63,368 nucleotides of DNA from Stentor coeruleus (taxonomy: Eukaryota > Ciliophora > Heterotrichea > Heterotrichida > Stentoridae): positions 1-63,368 of the forward strand of contig MPUH01000348.1 in the NCBI GenBank assembly GCA_001970955.1, read 5' to 3'. Positions 40,167-50,331 of this stretch are shown in pieces (position 1 is the first letter of the stretch; the number at the start of each line of letters is the position of its first letter). The notes beneath the pieces are model-generated. The model did no database searches. It was given only the letters and a program-made list of their open reading frames with translations, and was not told where the DNA came from. Made by a program: the position numbers and the translations under genes.

Positions 40167-42338
40167 TTAATTATTTAAAACTAGTGTAGCCCAGGAGTTC
40201 CTCCCAGTCCGGCCAGCAATAGTCGTTTCCGTCCTCCCTTTTAATGTATGATTTTCTTCCGGGTCCATCCCAAGCGTATGAACTCGTTTAGGACATACAG
40301 AATATTCCCAAGATCTCATATTAAGTTCCAATTGATCAATACATTTTTCTTTTATACTAGGTGAATCCAAACACAAATTCAATGATTCATATATCGGCAA
40401 GACAATATTCTTTATAAACCCCGCTTGAGATTTCGCAACATCAGTTTTATCCCTATCACAATACATAGAAATAGGTAAACCTTGTACTTTTTCCATATCT
40501 CCTTGAGTAAAAAATTCTTCACAAACCAAAACTGTCCATTTTTGATGAAGTTCTTGAGATTTAGCAGCATGTCCAACATCAGAAGCTTTTGTTATAATCT
40601 TCATAACCTCAACTCTTTGATCTGCAAGATGTAAAGGAACACTATTTGATGATATCATTTTAGCTTTAAATTTACCAATCAGATCAAAATGTTTAGCCAT
40701 ATCTGTAGCTAATATCATATCAATTATCATCGCTCTTATAAGTATTCCGATATCTTTTGGTATATTCCCTAAAAGATCTTGATTGTTTCTTTGCATCAAT
40801 TGAAAAGTTGTGGCACTATGCATCATTTCTAATACAGAAGAGTCGTTGTCTATATAAAAATTACAAGTTATAGCTAAAGGATTTCTTGAATTTACAAGGA
40901 ATCGGTTTGTAACTCCTGGATGGGCAACATCATGTCCAAGCATAGCGATGACTGAAGCTAGGATTTCATAATCTTGTATATAATCACTAAAAGTAGATTG
41001 TTGGACTAAGAATAAAAAAGAACATAAAACTTCAGCTGAATGTGTGGAATTATGATATGGGTTAGGTTTATAATTACCTTCTAAGTCGCTGAAAAAACAA
41101 TCGTATACATCTGGGATGATATTAAAAGAAGTGTCTAAATGGTATTTTTGCATACAAAAAGATCCAACTGAGGCTAAGGGTTTGTTTTTTGTGCAGTCTT
41201 TAAGGAAAAAAATATCAAAATTCCACTCTTTCCCTATTCTTTTTAAAATCCCTACAAGTTCTTGAATGTCATAGTTTTTAATAACTTCTATGGTTTTTCT
41301 AACTACAAACCTTGTTGATGTACGAGCTTGAGATCTTCTTGGCCCAATACAGGTTTGTTCTAAAAAAATCTTGTCTTCGTTATCAAGATTTTTATCTAAA
41401 TCATCAACATCAACACTATAAATACTGTTTCTACTTCCTAACATATTGATAACTCGGCTAAGATTTTCAAAGATTTTATCCAAGTACATGGTTTTTGTAG
41501 ACTCTTTACGGCGGATTAATGGAAGGAGTTGGATTGATTCTTTTACAGCTCGGGAGATTTGCTCAACATCAGTCTTTGGGGAAAGGTCTTCGTTTTTTTT
41601 AGTTTCAGGGGCTATAGCTCCACGCATAGCTAAGAATTTTTCTCTTAAATGATATTCTTGTGTATAAAAAGTCCTACTTTCTATAAGGAGGATGCAAAGT
41701 AGGAAAAAAAACTCGATGATGGTTTTTTGGGTGTTTGACTCTGATATTAAATTCACTGTCAAAAAAGTTATCGAAATAATAAAGTTGATGACAATATACA
41801 TCAAAAAAGTTGTAAAAACACTAAACTTGGATGAATATATCATTGGTAGCAATCCAAGGACACTTGTAAACCCATATTCATGTTGTTCTGGGAAAATTTC
41901 AACTTTAACAAAAACGTTATTAAAAATCACGATTTCAGCTAGCAAAAAGTACGAAGCTATCAAATAGAGGCTTTTATGATTTGACAGAGTCTCTTTAATA
42001 AAAAACATATAATATATGATTGACGTCGCTATTGTTACTGACGATAATAAAATTGTTTGGTAAAGCAGGGTTCTTAAGTATGATTTCCCTTCAAAATATG
42101 TTGATAGATATGCTGAGATGTAAAGTAAAGAGACTAGTAATAGTGTGAAAATATAAGTAGCTAAAGATTCTCTATGATTTAATCCTATTGTAGTTGCTAT
42201 ATCGGAAAGAACAAGCTCCCTATAGAATTTTTCTTGTTTTTTATCAGAAAACTGAAGACTGAACTTTGACTGCAACTCAGGTTCTTCAGGACTTAGTCCT
42301 TTCTGCTTGTTGTCCGAGTTGATATCCATTACTTTCAT
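40167..42338 (-). CDS. Membrane-bound class I cyclic-nucleotide phosphodiesterase
   Basis: 723-aa enzyme. Six predicted TM helices lie between about 58 and 222 (for example YIFTLLLVSLLYISAYLS, FFLLCILLIE). The catalytic PDEase domain spans about 400-690: HNSTHS (429-434; general acid His and first metal His), LGHDVAHPGVTN (468-479, the HDx2Hx4N signature) and KASDVGHAAKSQELH (third metal Asp). The second position after HN..H is Ser instead of Ala, otherwise the active site is complete. Membrane PDEs with an N-terminal six-helix domain are typical of ciliates and apicomplexans and hydrolyse cAMP and/or cGMP; specificity cannot be read here. It lies next to the PKG gene on the same strand, 1 kb away. 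Confidence 0.9.
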   Translation of the reverse strand: MKVMDINSDNKQKGLSPEEPELQSKFSLQFSDKKQEKFYRELVLSDIATTIGLNHRESLATYIFTLLLVSLLYISAYLSTYFEGKSYLRTLLYQTILLSSVTIATSIIYYMFFIKETLSNHKSLYLIASYFLLAEIVIFNNVFVKVEIFPEQHEYGFTSVLGLLPMIYSSKFSVFTTFLMYIVINFIISITFLTVNLISESNTQKTIIEFFFLLCILLIESRTFYTQEYHLREKFLAMRGAIAPETKKNEDLSPKTDVEQISRAVKESIQLLPLIRRKESTKTMYLDKIFENLSRVINMLGSRNSIYSVDVDDLDKNLDNEDKIFLEQTCIGPRRSQARTSTRFVVRKTIEVIKNYDIQELVGILKRIGKEWNFDIFFLKDCTKNKPLASVGSFCMQKYHLDTSFNIIPDVYDCFFSDLEGNYKPNPYHNSTHSAEVLCSFLFLVQQSTFSDYIQDYEILASVIAMLGHDVAHPGVTNRFLVNSRNPLAITCNFYIDNDSSVLEMMHSATTFQLMQRNNQDLLGNIPKDIGILIRAMIIDMILATDMAKHFDLIGKFKAKMISSNSVPLHLADQRVEVMKIITKASDVGHAAKSQELHQKWTVLVCEEFFTQGDMEKVQGLPISMYCDRDKTDVAKSQAGFIKNIVLPIYESLNLCLDSPSIKEKCIDQLELNMRSWEYSVCPKRVHTLGMDPEENHTLKGRTETTIAGRTGRNSWATLVLNN

Positions 42339-43369
42339 TTTATATCAATTAAGTATTTTTCAAAGGGAAAATTTTCAGACATGAAGATGCTAAACATTTG
42401 ATCTAATATCTTTTAATATGTAGTAAAAACGTCAGACAGATAAAAATTATTATATTTTATTGAAAAAATATGAAACTACTATATTTCTTAGCTTAAACTT
42501 TATACAAAAATAAACCGTGATATTTGAAGATAATTCTTATATATAAATTATACTATAAAATGAAACTAACTACGCTTATAAAAAAATTTAAATACTAAAA
42601 TGAAACCTTATTCAAAACTATAGCTGTAATAATGATTAATGATATAAGAAAAGATGATGGATGCATAATTCTATTTATAGATAGCATAAAGAAAGTTCGA
42701 CAATTTTTTTCATATTAAAAGGTTTAAATAATAATATAAAAGGTTTTAGTGAAGAAATGGATACTTGAATATAAAAGTTATAATGGATAAAGAGGTTTAG
42801 AGACTATTGTATGAAATTACTATGAAATAATTATAAAAAAATCTATATAAAATTATGAAAGATATGATTGATATATTATTGTATATATTTTTTGTATTTA
42901 GGATATGAATTGAAACTTTTTATTTATGAATGATTAGGTAAAAATATATTTAGAAAGTATGGAGGGCTTTTTAGTTTTTATTATTATTTTCTGGGAAGAA
43001 ATAGTTGATAATTATAAAACATTAGACACATTAGGGTAATAAAGATTTATTAGCTTATTTCATGATAGTTTAGGATAATAATTATCTCATGTTTTGCTAT
43101 AAATATAAAATTTATACTTTAAAAGCATTCAAATACGCACTTAAGCATTCAAAATCTATAAATAACTTATTTTAAATTAATAACTATATCTTCCTTCCTT
43201 ATCCATAAAATTTCTTCAAATCTTTTTAAAAACTACATAAACCATAATAAATTCCCTAGCCAATAATTTATCTCTTATCCATACCATTAATCATAAAAAT
43301 CACAACTCAAAAAATCAACTTATAATTTTTTATTATCACTTTAAACCATAATATTATTCCATATAATAC
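42339..43369. other. Intergenic region
   Basis: 1 kb between two minus-strand genes. The plus strand is G-rich and C-poor from about 42620 to 43060, then C-rich and G-poor from about 43120 to 43369. No coding frame or RNA gene was recognised. Confidence 0.6.
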
Positions 43370-46051
43370 TCAAAACTCTATATCCCAATCCTCCTGTACT
43401 TTATGTTTATTTTTCCTTGGCGGGGGTAAATTGTTTTTAGCTTCAACTTTAGCAATAGTTTCATAAAAATCTTTAGGTTGCCTAAGTGCATTTTCAATAT
43501 CAAATTTATTATTACTGACTTTTGGCACATAAGGAGGTTTTATCTGTTTACTAAGAAGTTTATCCCAATCTATACCTTGAAACCAAGAATGTAGTTTTAT
43601 TTGTTCAAAACCTCCTCCTAATCTTTTGACTGGATTTGAATTAAGTATTTGGGTAATAAAATCTTTTGATTTACTTTTCTTATCACTCCATCTAGGAAAT
43701 TCAAGGGAATGTTCTTGGATTTTTTCATAGATTACATAAGGGTCTGATTCTTCATCACCAAAAGGTACCCGACCATAAAGAAGTTCATAGCTTAAAACTC
43801 CAAGACTCCAATAATCTGCAGGTAAAGAATATCCATGACCTGTTACAACTTCTGGGGCCATATAATGAGGAGTCCCTACTACAGTAAATGTTCTTCCTTT
43901 ATTGAATTTTGATGTCCCAAAATCAATAAGCTTAGGATACCCTTCTTCATCAACTACTATATTTTCAGGCTTTAAATCTCTATACAAAATATCCCTTTCA
44001 TGTAAATGCTCAAGTATCACAATCAAACAAGCAGTAAAAAACTTAGAATCCGCTTCAGTTAGCAAACCAATTTCCCTTATAACATCAAACAAATCCATTC
44101 CTCTAATATACTCCAAAAGAAAATAAAGCCTAAATTGATCTTTAAAAGTCCTCACAAGCTTCATAATAAAAATATGATCAAGTTCTAAAAGTATTTTTCT
44201 TTCTAATACAATATTCTCCTGTATCTCAAAAGCTGTAATCTTCCTCCTATCTACAGTTTTCAATGCATATAATATATTTTTAGTTTTATGCATTGTAAGG
44301 AAAACATTTCCAAACATCCCACTTCCTAAAATCTTAACAATAGTCAAATCATCTATACCAACCGTATCATCCTGAAGTTCAATTCTTGCCATAAGTTGCT
44401 TTCTTATCCCATTTTCTAAAAACTCATTGAATTCAGACTTTAACAATACCCAACATACTAAATTTCCTTTAGCTCTAACTGTAGCAGTTCTGATATTATT
44501 AAACAACAAACTCCTTTCACCAAAATAATCATGTTTTGTTATCGTTCGCACATTGTGTCCATCTTTAAAAACTTCAGCCTTCCCACTTTTTACTATAAAA
44601 AAAGCGTCACCTTCATCATTTTGCTCAACAACCACAGCTCCATCAGTATACTGAGCAATTTTCATACAACTCATAATACGATTTATAGCTGTAAATCCTA
44701 ATCCTCTTAATATCTGAACCCTTTTTAAAACTTTTAAAGCATCATTATTAGATGCTATTTCTTCAAAATTTCCCCCAAGACGAGCTTCGAAATCTTCTTT
44801 ACTTATCGTAGCTATAGTTGTATCCCCAACAGCTAAAATATTATCTTCAAAATTCCCTTTCACATTTTTTATAACATTTTCAGCATTAAAAGCATCAAAA
44901 ACTTTACCAACAACAACTTTATTTTTATTTTTAGCCAACACCCCTCTGACAACAATAACAATAAAACTATTAATTTCCATACCTATATAAAAAACCACAT
45001 CTCCATCATTGAAAGTTTTGATTTTAATAGTTTTTACTAAACTTTCAACTTGAGGTTTTGTTAATTTTTGTAACAAAGGATCTTTTTCTAATGCTATCCT
45101 CACTGAATTTTCATATATAATATCTTGTAGTTTTGTTCCAAGTAAATTATTTAATTCTTTTCCAGATATTGCAACACATTTTACACAATCTACCGCGGTT
45201 ACTGTTGCTGTTCTTGGTGATGAGTATAATAAAGCTTGTTCTCCAAAATAGAAACCTTTACTCATACGTCTTACTTCTTGATTGTTTTTTGTTACAAGGA
45301 CTAATCCTTCTTTAATTATATAAAGAAGATCACCAGGATCACCTTCATTAACAATTATACTTCCTGGATTAAATGTATGTGTTGTTAATGAATGAACTAA
45401 TGTTTCTTTTTGTATATTTGTTAAAGCTTGAAATGTTGGGATACTATCGATAAATTGTTTATTTTCTTCGTAATTGACAAGTTCTAAAGCTTCAATTGTT
45501 GATCGGAATGTTTTTCTATCTAAACACCAAAGATTAGATTCTGAGATTGTAGAAACTGTTGCTGTACGAGGTGTATCATGAAGAAGAGCCATTTCTCCAA
45601 AGCTATCTCCAGTTGTCAGTACTTTAACTCTTTTGGAATTTATGACAACTTCTAATTTCCCTTTAGACACAACATAAAAGTTTTTACCTGGATTTCCTTG
45701 CCCAAAAACCAATTGATTGTTTTTAAGATTAAACAGTCTCATATGATGGATAATAACATTGACGTAATTTGCATCTAAATTCCTAAACACAAAATGTCTA
45801 CTTAATGAATGCTTTATAATCTCAATTTCCTTTGTGTTTATTGGAATTTCTATTATCTGTGCAGTAGCAGCTTCAACACAAGATTCAATAGAAATTCTTG
45901 AATCAATAACTGGGGCTTTACGTTTTACCACATTTCTATTAACTGGTGTAGCTCCAGAAGATTCATCTAAATCTTTATTCATCGGTGATGACAAATTGTG
46001 TGTGCATATAATAACATTCCTATCTTGGCTCTTATTAACACATGAACCCAT
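43370..46051 (-). CDS. cGMP-dependent protein kinase (PKG) with four CNB domains
   Basis: 893-aa kinase. The N-terminus MGSCVNKS has Gly2 and Cys4, predicting N-myristoylation plus palmitoylation. Four cyclic-nucleotide-binding folds precede the kinase: CNB-A with FGEMALLHDTPRTATV (151-166), CNB-B with FGEQALLYSSPRTATV (269-284), CNB-C (about 325-430) with no phosphate-binding cassette, and CNB-D with FGERSLLFNNIRTATV (510-525). The Thr after Arg in the cassettes is the classic cGMP-selectivity residue. The AGC kinase domain starts near 569: GSGMFG (576-581), K598, YRDLKPEN (D692), DFG (710-712) and APE (732-734), then the AGC tail. This A-B-(degenerate C)-D order is that of apicomplexan PKG. 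Catalytically complete. Confidence 0.93.
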   Translation of the reverse strand: MGSCVNKSQDRNVIICTHNLSSPMNKDLDESSGATPVNRNVVKRKAPVIDSRISIESCVEAATAQIIEIPINTKEIEIIKHSLSRHFVFRNLDANYVNVIIHHMRLFNLKNNQLVFGQGNPGKNFYVVSKGKLEVVINSKRVKVLTTGDSFGEMALLHDTPRTATVSTISESNLWCLDRKTFRSTIEALELVNYEENKQFIDSIPTFQALTNIQKETLVHSLTTHTFNPGSIIVNEGDPGDLLYIIKEGLVLVTKNNQEVRRMSKGFYFGEQALLYSSPRTATVTAVDCVKCVAISGKELNNLLGTKLQDIIYENSVRIALEKDPLLQKLTKPQVESLVKTIKIKTFNDGDVVFYIGMEINSFIVIVVRGVLAKNKNKVVVGKVFDAFNAENVIKNVKGNFEDNILAVGDTTIATISKEDFEARLGGNFEEIASNNDALKVLKRVQILRGLGFTAINRIMSCMKIAQYTDGAVVVEQNDEGDAFFIVKSGKAEVFKDGHNVRTITKHDYFGERSLLFNNIRTATVRAKGNLVCWVLLKSEFNEFLENGIRKQLMARIELQDDTVGIDDLTIVKILGSGMFGNVFLTMHKTKNILYALKTVDRRKITAFEIQENIVLERKILLELDHIFIMKLVRTFKDQFRLYFLLEYIRGMDLFDVIREIGLLTEADSKFFTACLIVILEHLHERDILYRDLKPENIVVDEEGYPKLIDFGTSKFNKGRTFTVVGTPHYMAPEVVTGHGYSLPADYWSLGVLSYELLYGRVPFGDEESDPYVIYEKIQEHSLEFPRWSDKKSKSKDFITQILNSNPVKRLGGGFEQIKLHSWFQGIDWDKLLSKQIKPPYVPKVSNNKFDIENALRQPKDFYETIAKVEAKNNLPPPRKNKHKVQEDWDIEF

Positions 46052-46180
46052 TAATATTACAAAAATGCTAATAAATTATCCTCAATATCAACAGAATTTA
46101 AAATAAAAATATCTGAAACTAAGGTTTTTGTGTGTGAAATAAAGATAAAATATATATAAAAGATTTAAATAATTAATGAT

Positions 46181-49100
46181 TCATTGGAATATTGTTATAA
46201 TTTCATCAACGAGATCTTCAAGTATAAAATCTCCGATATCGATTTTTGATTGTGTTTCTTCGTCGTTGTATGTAATCCACCATGGTTCTTCATTGTTTAT
46301 GTCAAAGGATAATAATGCATTTATTCTTTCTTCTCTTAAAAGATTTAGTTTTTCTTCATCTTGTTTGATGTCTTGATTAGGAAATGCTCCTCCTTTTATG
46401 CTTGCCCATTTGTTTAGTAATAAAAGGAGTTTATGGAAAATATTGTTAAGATTGTTCGTGCCAAAGAAAATATGGGGCTCAGGTACCCAAGGCTCAGGAA
46501 TACCTTTAAGGCCAAAGGGTCTTACATGATTAAGAGCTTCGTTTATACAGTCAAACATCATTTGAAGGTAGATTGAACGGTATGGGAAAGTTTTACAACC
46601 AAGTTTGGATTTTAGTTCGGCTGATATGTCGAAAGGAAGAATCAGTTCAAGTTTAGGAAACTTGCTTAGATCGCCAATTTCTGTGTTTTGTAAAATCATG
46701 AGCCTGGATAGAGGGTCTTGATAAGATGGAGTGTTGATTAATTCCAGCATTTCTGGCTCGTTTTTCTGAAGCTCACCAAATAAGGCATGTAGGTATATTT
46801 CAATAAAATGATTTGAAGGGTCGACATCTTTTTCTTTTAATTTAAAGGTTATTGCTTCGATAAAATCGTCAATTTCTAGGTCAAATATTTGAATTATGAT
46901 ATCAGAGATGCATTTTTCAGGTAAATTGTTTGATTTTGGACTGGTAGTATATGGAGATGATATTGGGCAGTTGGAGATTTTTGATTGAAATTCGTCATCT
47001 GATAAGCTTGTGTCTATAGGGTGTTCTTGATCATCTTTTATCTCTATTTTCCCTAAATTTATTGATGAATAGGGAATTTCAGGTGTTTCAATTTTGGAGC
47101 AACTAAAAAGCGGGATACGAAAGCTTGTAACAGCTTCCTCATAATCATGATTAAATTGATTTTTTTTCACATCATGCTTTATATCATTTTTTAATATCCA
47201 AGCATCATCCTGAAACCTTATAATTTTATTATTCACATCCTCTCCTACAATTTTATCGTTATTTCCCATCAAGGCAGAACTAATATGTGAAATATCTTCT
47301 TCAAGGCTATCTTTATCACTTAATATATCATCTTCATCATTTTCTAAATGAAAAGATTTAAAAACCTCCCCTTCTAACTTTTTTTCTTCACCTTTCTCTA
47401 TCTTCCTTTTATCTCCTCCTCCATCAATANCCTTTCTCTATCTTCCTTTTATCTCCTCCTCCATCAATACATTCATCAACCTTGCTTTTATTTTCCTTTT
47501 TTATAAATTCCTTATTATCCTCATCTTCAAAACAATTTTTTTTCTCTTTAACTTTAATATTTTCCTTTTCAATACTTTCTATTTCCCTATCTTTATTTCC
47601 TAATATTTCTTTATCTTCTTTTTCCATAGCTTTTCTCTGATCATTTACTTCTTCTATATTTTTTTGTGTTTCATCTTCAGAGTCATTTGAAATTTCTACC
47701 TTTTCTTGTGTCATATTTTCAGAATCACTTAGCATATCAACTTTTTCTTGGAGTTTTTTAATTATTAAACTGGTGTTTTCATCATCAAGTAAACTGTTAG
47801 AGTTTTTTACAGTCAAAAACTTGTAGAAATTTTGTGAATCACTTTGGGACTCGTAAACTTCTTCAATTAAACCTGACGATTTTTTAAATATTGAGTTTTT
47901 TTCGCTGTACTTCAAAGAAATGTCTTCTTTTTTTAAGACTTTTTTATTCTGCCCAGTATTTTCATCTTCACTTTCATAAGTATAACTTATTAAAAGGGTG
48001 TTTATTGAATCTACATCTAATTCCTTAGGCCGTTTAGTCTGAAAACCTAGTCCAGACATAGAAAGGAGGTGTATTTTTAAACTTGAATTTTCAATTATAT
48101 TTATAGAATTTATCGCATTACTCTCTGTGAGTTCAGAAAACTCATTTAAATAATCTGATGCATTTCTAAAAGCATGCTCGGGTTTTTCATCAAGTATTTC
48201 TTCGCATTCTGTGTGAATGTATTTATCTGTAGAAATTTCTGAGTCTTCGATTCTTAGGTGATTTTTTTTCTGAATAGGGCTGAGATGCTTTTTGTTATTG
48301 AGATTCCTATACCATCGTTGAATTTTAAGTGCTGCATCAGTTTTCATAGTGTCATAGTTATTGCTAACTCGTTCTTCTAGATCTTTGATTCTTTCTGTAA
48401 TTAGGTCTATTTTTTTGTGTTTTTGCTTTTTTTCAGATTTAGTTTTGCTAATTGGTGCTTTAGTACTTGAGTATGTTATTTCAGTTGATTTGTCATCAAT
48501 GTATTTGCTTTTATCTTTACTTTTATTCCTTCTTTTAGTTTTAGGATGTTTTTTCCTTAAAGTTTTGTCTAATTTTTCAAAAACAAAAAGTTTCTCATGT
48601 TCCTTTAAAGCATCTTCAAGATATTTATGTGACACTGTAGTCTTACGGGACTTGTTTTTACTTTTTGGACCTTTTTGTCTTGCAGAGTCAGGACTACGTT
48701 TAGTTTTAGGTTTTTCTTCTTTGCCTTGTATTTTTTTCTTCTTCTTTGATTGCGGATATAAATTTATTTCTATAATTTTACGTTTGGGTTTTTTAGAACT
48801 TTCACGCTCAGATTTGGATTTTGTCCTTGTGCTATCTTTTTCAGCTGATTTAGAATGTGAATGATCTTTTGACAAGTGCTGATTATTATAAACTGCAGCT
48901 AAATTATGCTTTTTTGGAGTTTTTATTGAAGTTTTAGTGGTTTTTTGTCTGGACTTTTTCTTTTTTTTAGGTTTTTCTTTCAATGTTTCTTTCTTAGATT
49001 TTGTGTCAATAGTTTCAACAAGATCAAAATCGTTTTTATTTTGTGATTCTATAAGAATCACTTTTTTAGAAGTTGAGGGTTTTATAAGTTTCGCATGAGT

Positions 49101-49448
49101 TCTTTTAAAGGTTTTAAAATTTCGGGATTGTCTAGGAGGAGAGACACTATGTGGAATATAAATACTACGATTTTTAACTTTATATTTTTTTCTTTGACTT
49201 GTGCTTCTCAAAGGGGACTTACTTAAAGATTTAGGTCTTATTCTAGAACTAGTACTTCTTTGAGTTGATAAAGGACGTTCTATAACAGTTGGTTTGTTTG
49301 AAGAAGAATTACTTGGTATAAGTTTTTGATATAGATTCAGTTTTTTTCCAAATATTTGAGCTGAGCTACTGTTTTGAAGATTTTCTTTAGTGTGTGAACG
49401 AGATATATGAAGTGTTCTATTAAGCCATGAATCGAAATTGCCTTCCAT
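46181..49448 (-). CDS. IQ-motif, Lys/Ser-rich protein with DUF4378-like C-terminus
   Basis: One gene, broken by the N at 47430 and a 39-bp duplicated flank. Removing 40 nt restores one frame of 1075 aa. Residues 1-350 are extremely basic and disordered (KKKKKSRQK, KSKNKSRKTT), typical of microtubule binding. One IQ calmodulin-binding motif lies at 372-388 (ALKIQRWYRNLNNKK). An acidic Glu/Lys region follows. The last ~200 residues are folded, with PYRSIYLQMMFDCINEALNH and an end ILEDLVDEIITIFQ; this recalls the DUF4378 domain at the end of plant TRM/LONGIFOLIA proteins, which recruit cortical microtubule factors. That similarity is from memory and tentative. A basal body or cortical role is inferred. 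Confidence 0.75.
47391..47469. repeat. 39-bp direct repeat around single N (47430)
   Basis: Copies 47391-47429 and 47431-47469 are identical. The repeat adds 40 nt to the IQ-protein gene and breaks its frame. Confidence 0.93.
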
Positions 49449-50331
49449 TATAAATAGTATGAGATATTTAGTTTTTATTGTTTTAACGATTTATTAATAC
49501 TTAAAAGTACAAGAGAATTCCTACAATCGAAAATAAGGATTGGGTTATTGGTAGCACTTGAATTAAACTCAAAAATTAAAGAGGGAATATGAGTCAACCA
49601 GTTATGTTCTGATCGTTTTTGTATGATTATACTCAGCCAATTATGTGACTGCCATATAGAAGATTACCGAAATTCGCTAGAAATAAAAGAATTATCCTGG
49701 CTCACGTTCTGAAAACTGTTTATTGAGATCTGGAGGCTTGATTATTGTCAGTTTGCTTAAGGTGCTTAAGAGTAATAATAAGAGAATAACAATTTATAAA
49801 TTGTGTGTTGTTATTGGAAATGAGAATGCATTGAGATTAGTGATAAGATTAATTAACAAGTTAGATAATTGGTTATGATTATAAATTTCATATGATTTTT
49901 TATTAAAGCTTTTTATGCAGAAGTTAATATTGGGGTTTATAATATAAAATTTTTGAGATTGCTTTTTTGTGAGATAATTTTTTAAAGTATCATGTATTTT
50001 TACTTTTTAAATATATGTATTTACAAAATATTTATAAACCTTTCAATGCTATAATATTCGATAAATGCACATTTAGATTAACTTTTATAATGCATTCTTA
50101 AAAAATAAATTTCTTATTATTNTATAATATAAAATTTTTGAGATTGCTTTTTTGTGAGATAATTTTTTAAAGTATCATGTATTTTTTCTTTTTAAATATA
50201 TGTATTTACAAAATATTTATAAACCTTTCAATGCTATAATATTCGATAAATGCACATTTAGATTAACTTTTATAATACATTCTTAAAAAATAAATTTCTT
50301 ATTATTATCACATCTCTAAACATTAAATATA
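49449..50331. other. Divergent intergenic region with repeat around N
   Basis: Between a minus- and a plus-strand gene; true length is about 700 bp if the repeat is merged. The left part is G-rich. No gene was seen. Confidence 0.6.
49938..50306. repeat. 184-bp direct repeat around single N (50122)
   Basis: Copies 49938-50121 and 50123-50306 differ at about two positions. It is the longest of the N-centred repeats and lies upstream of the formin gene. Confidence 0.93.
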
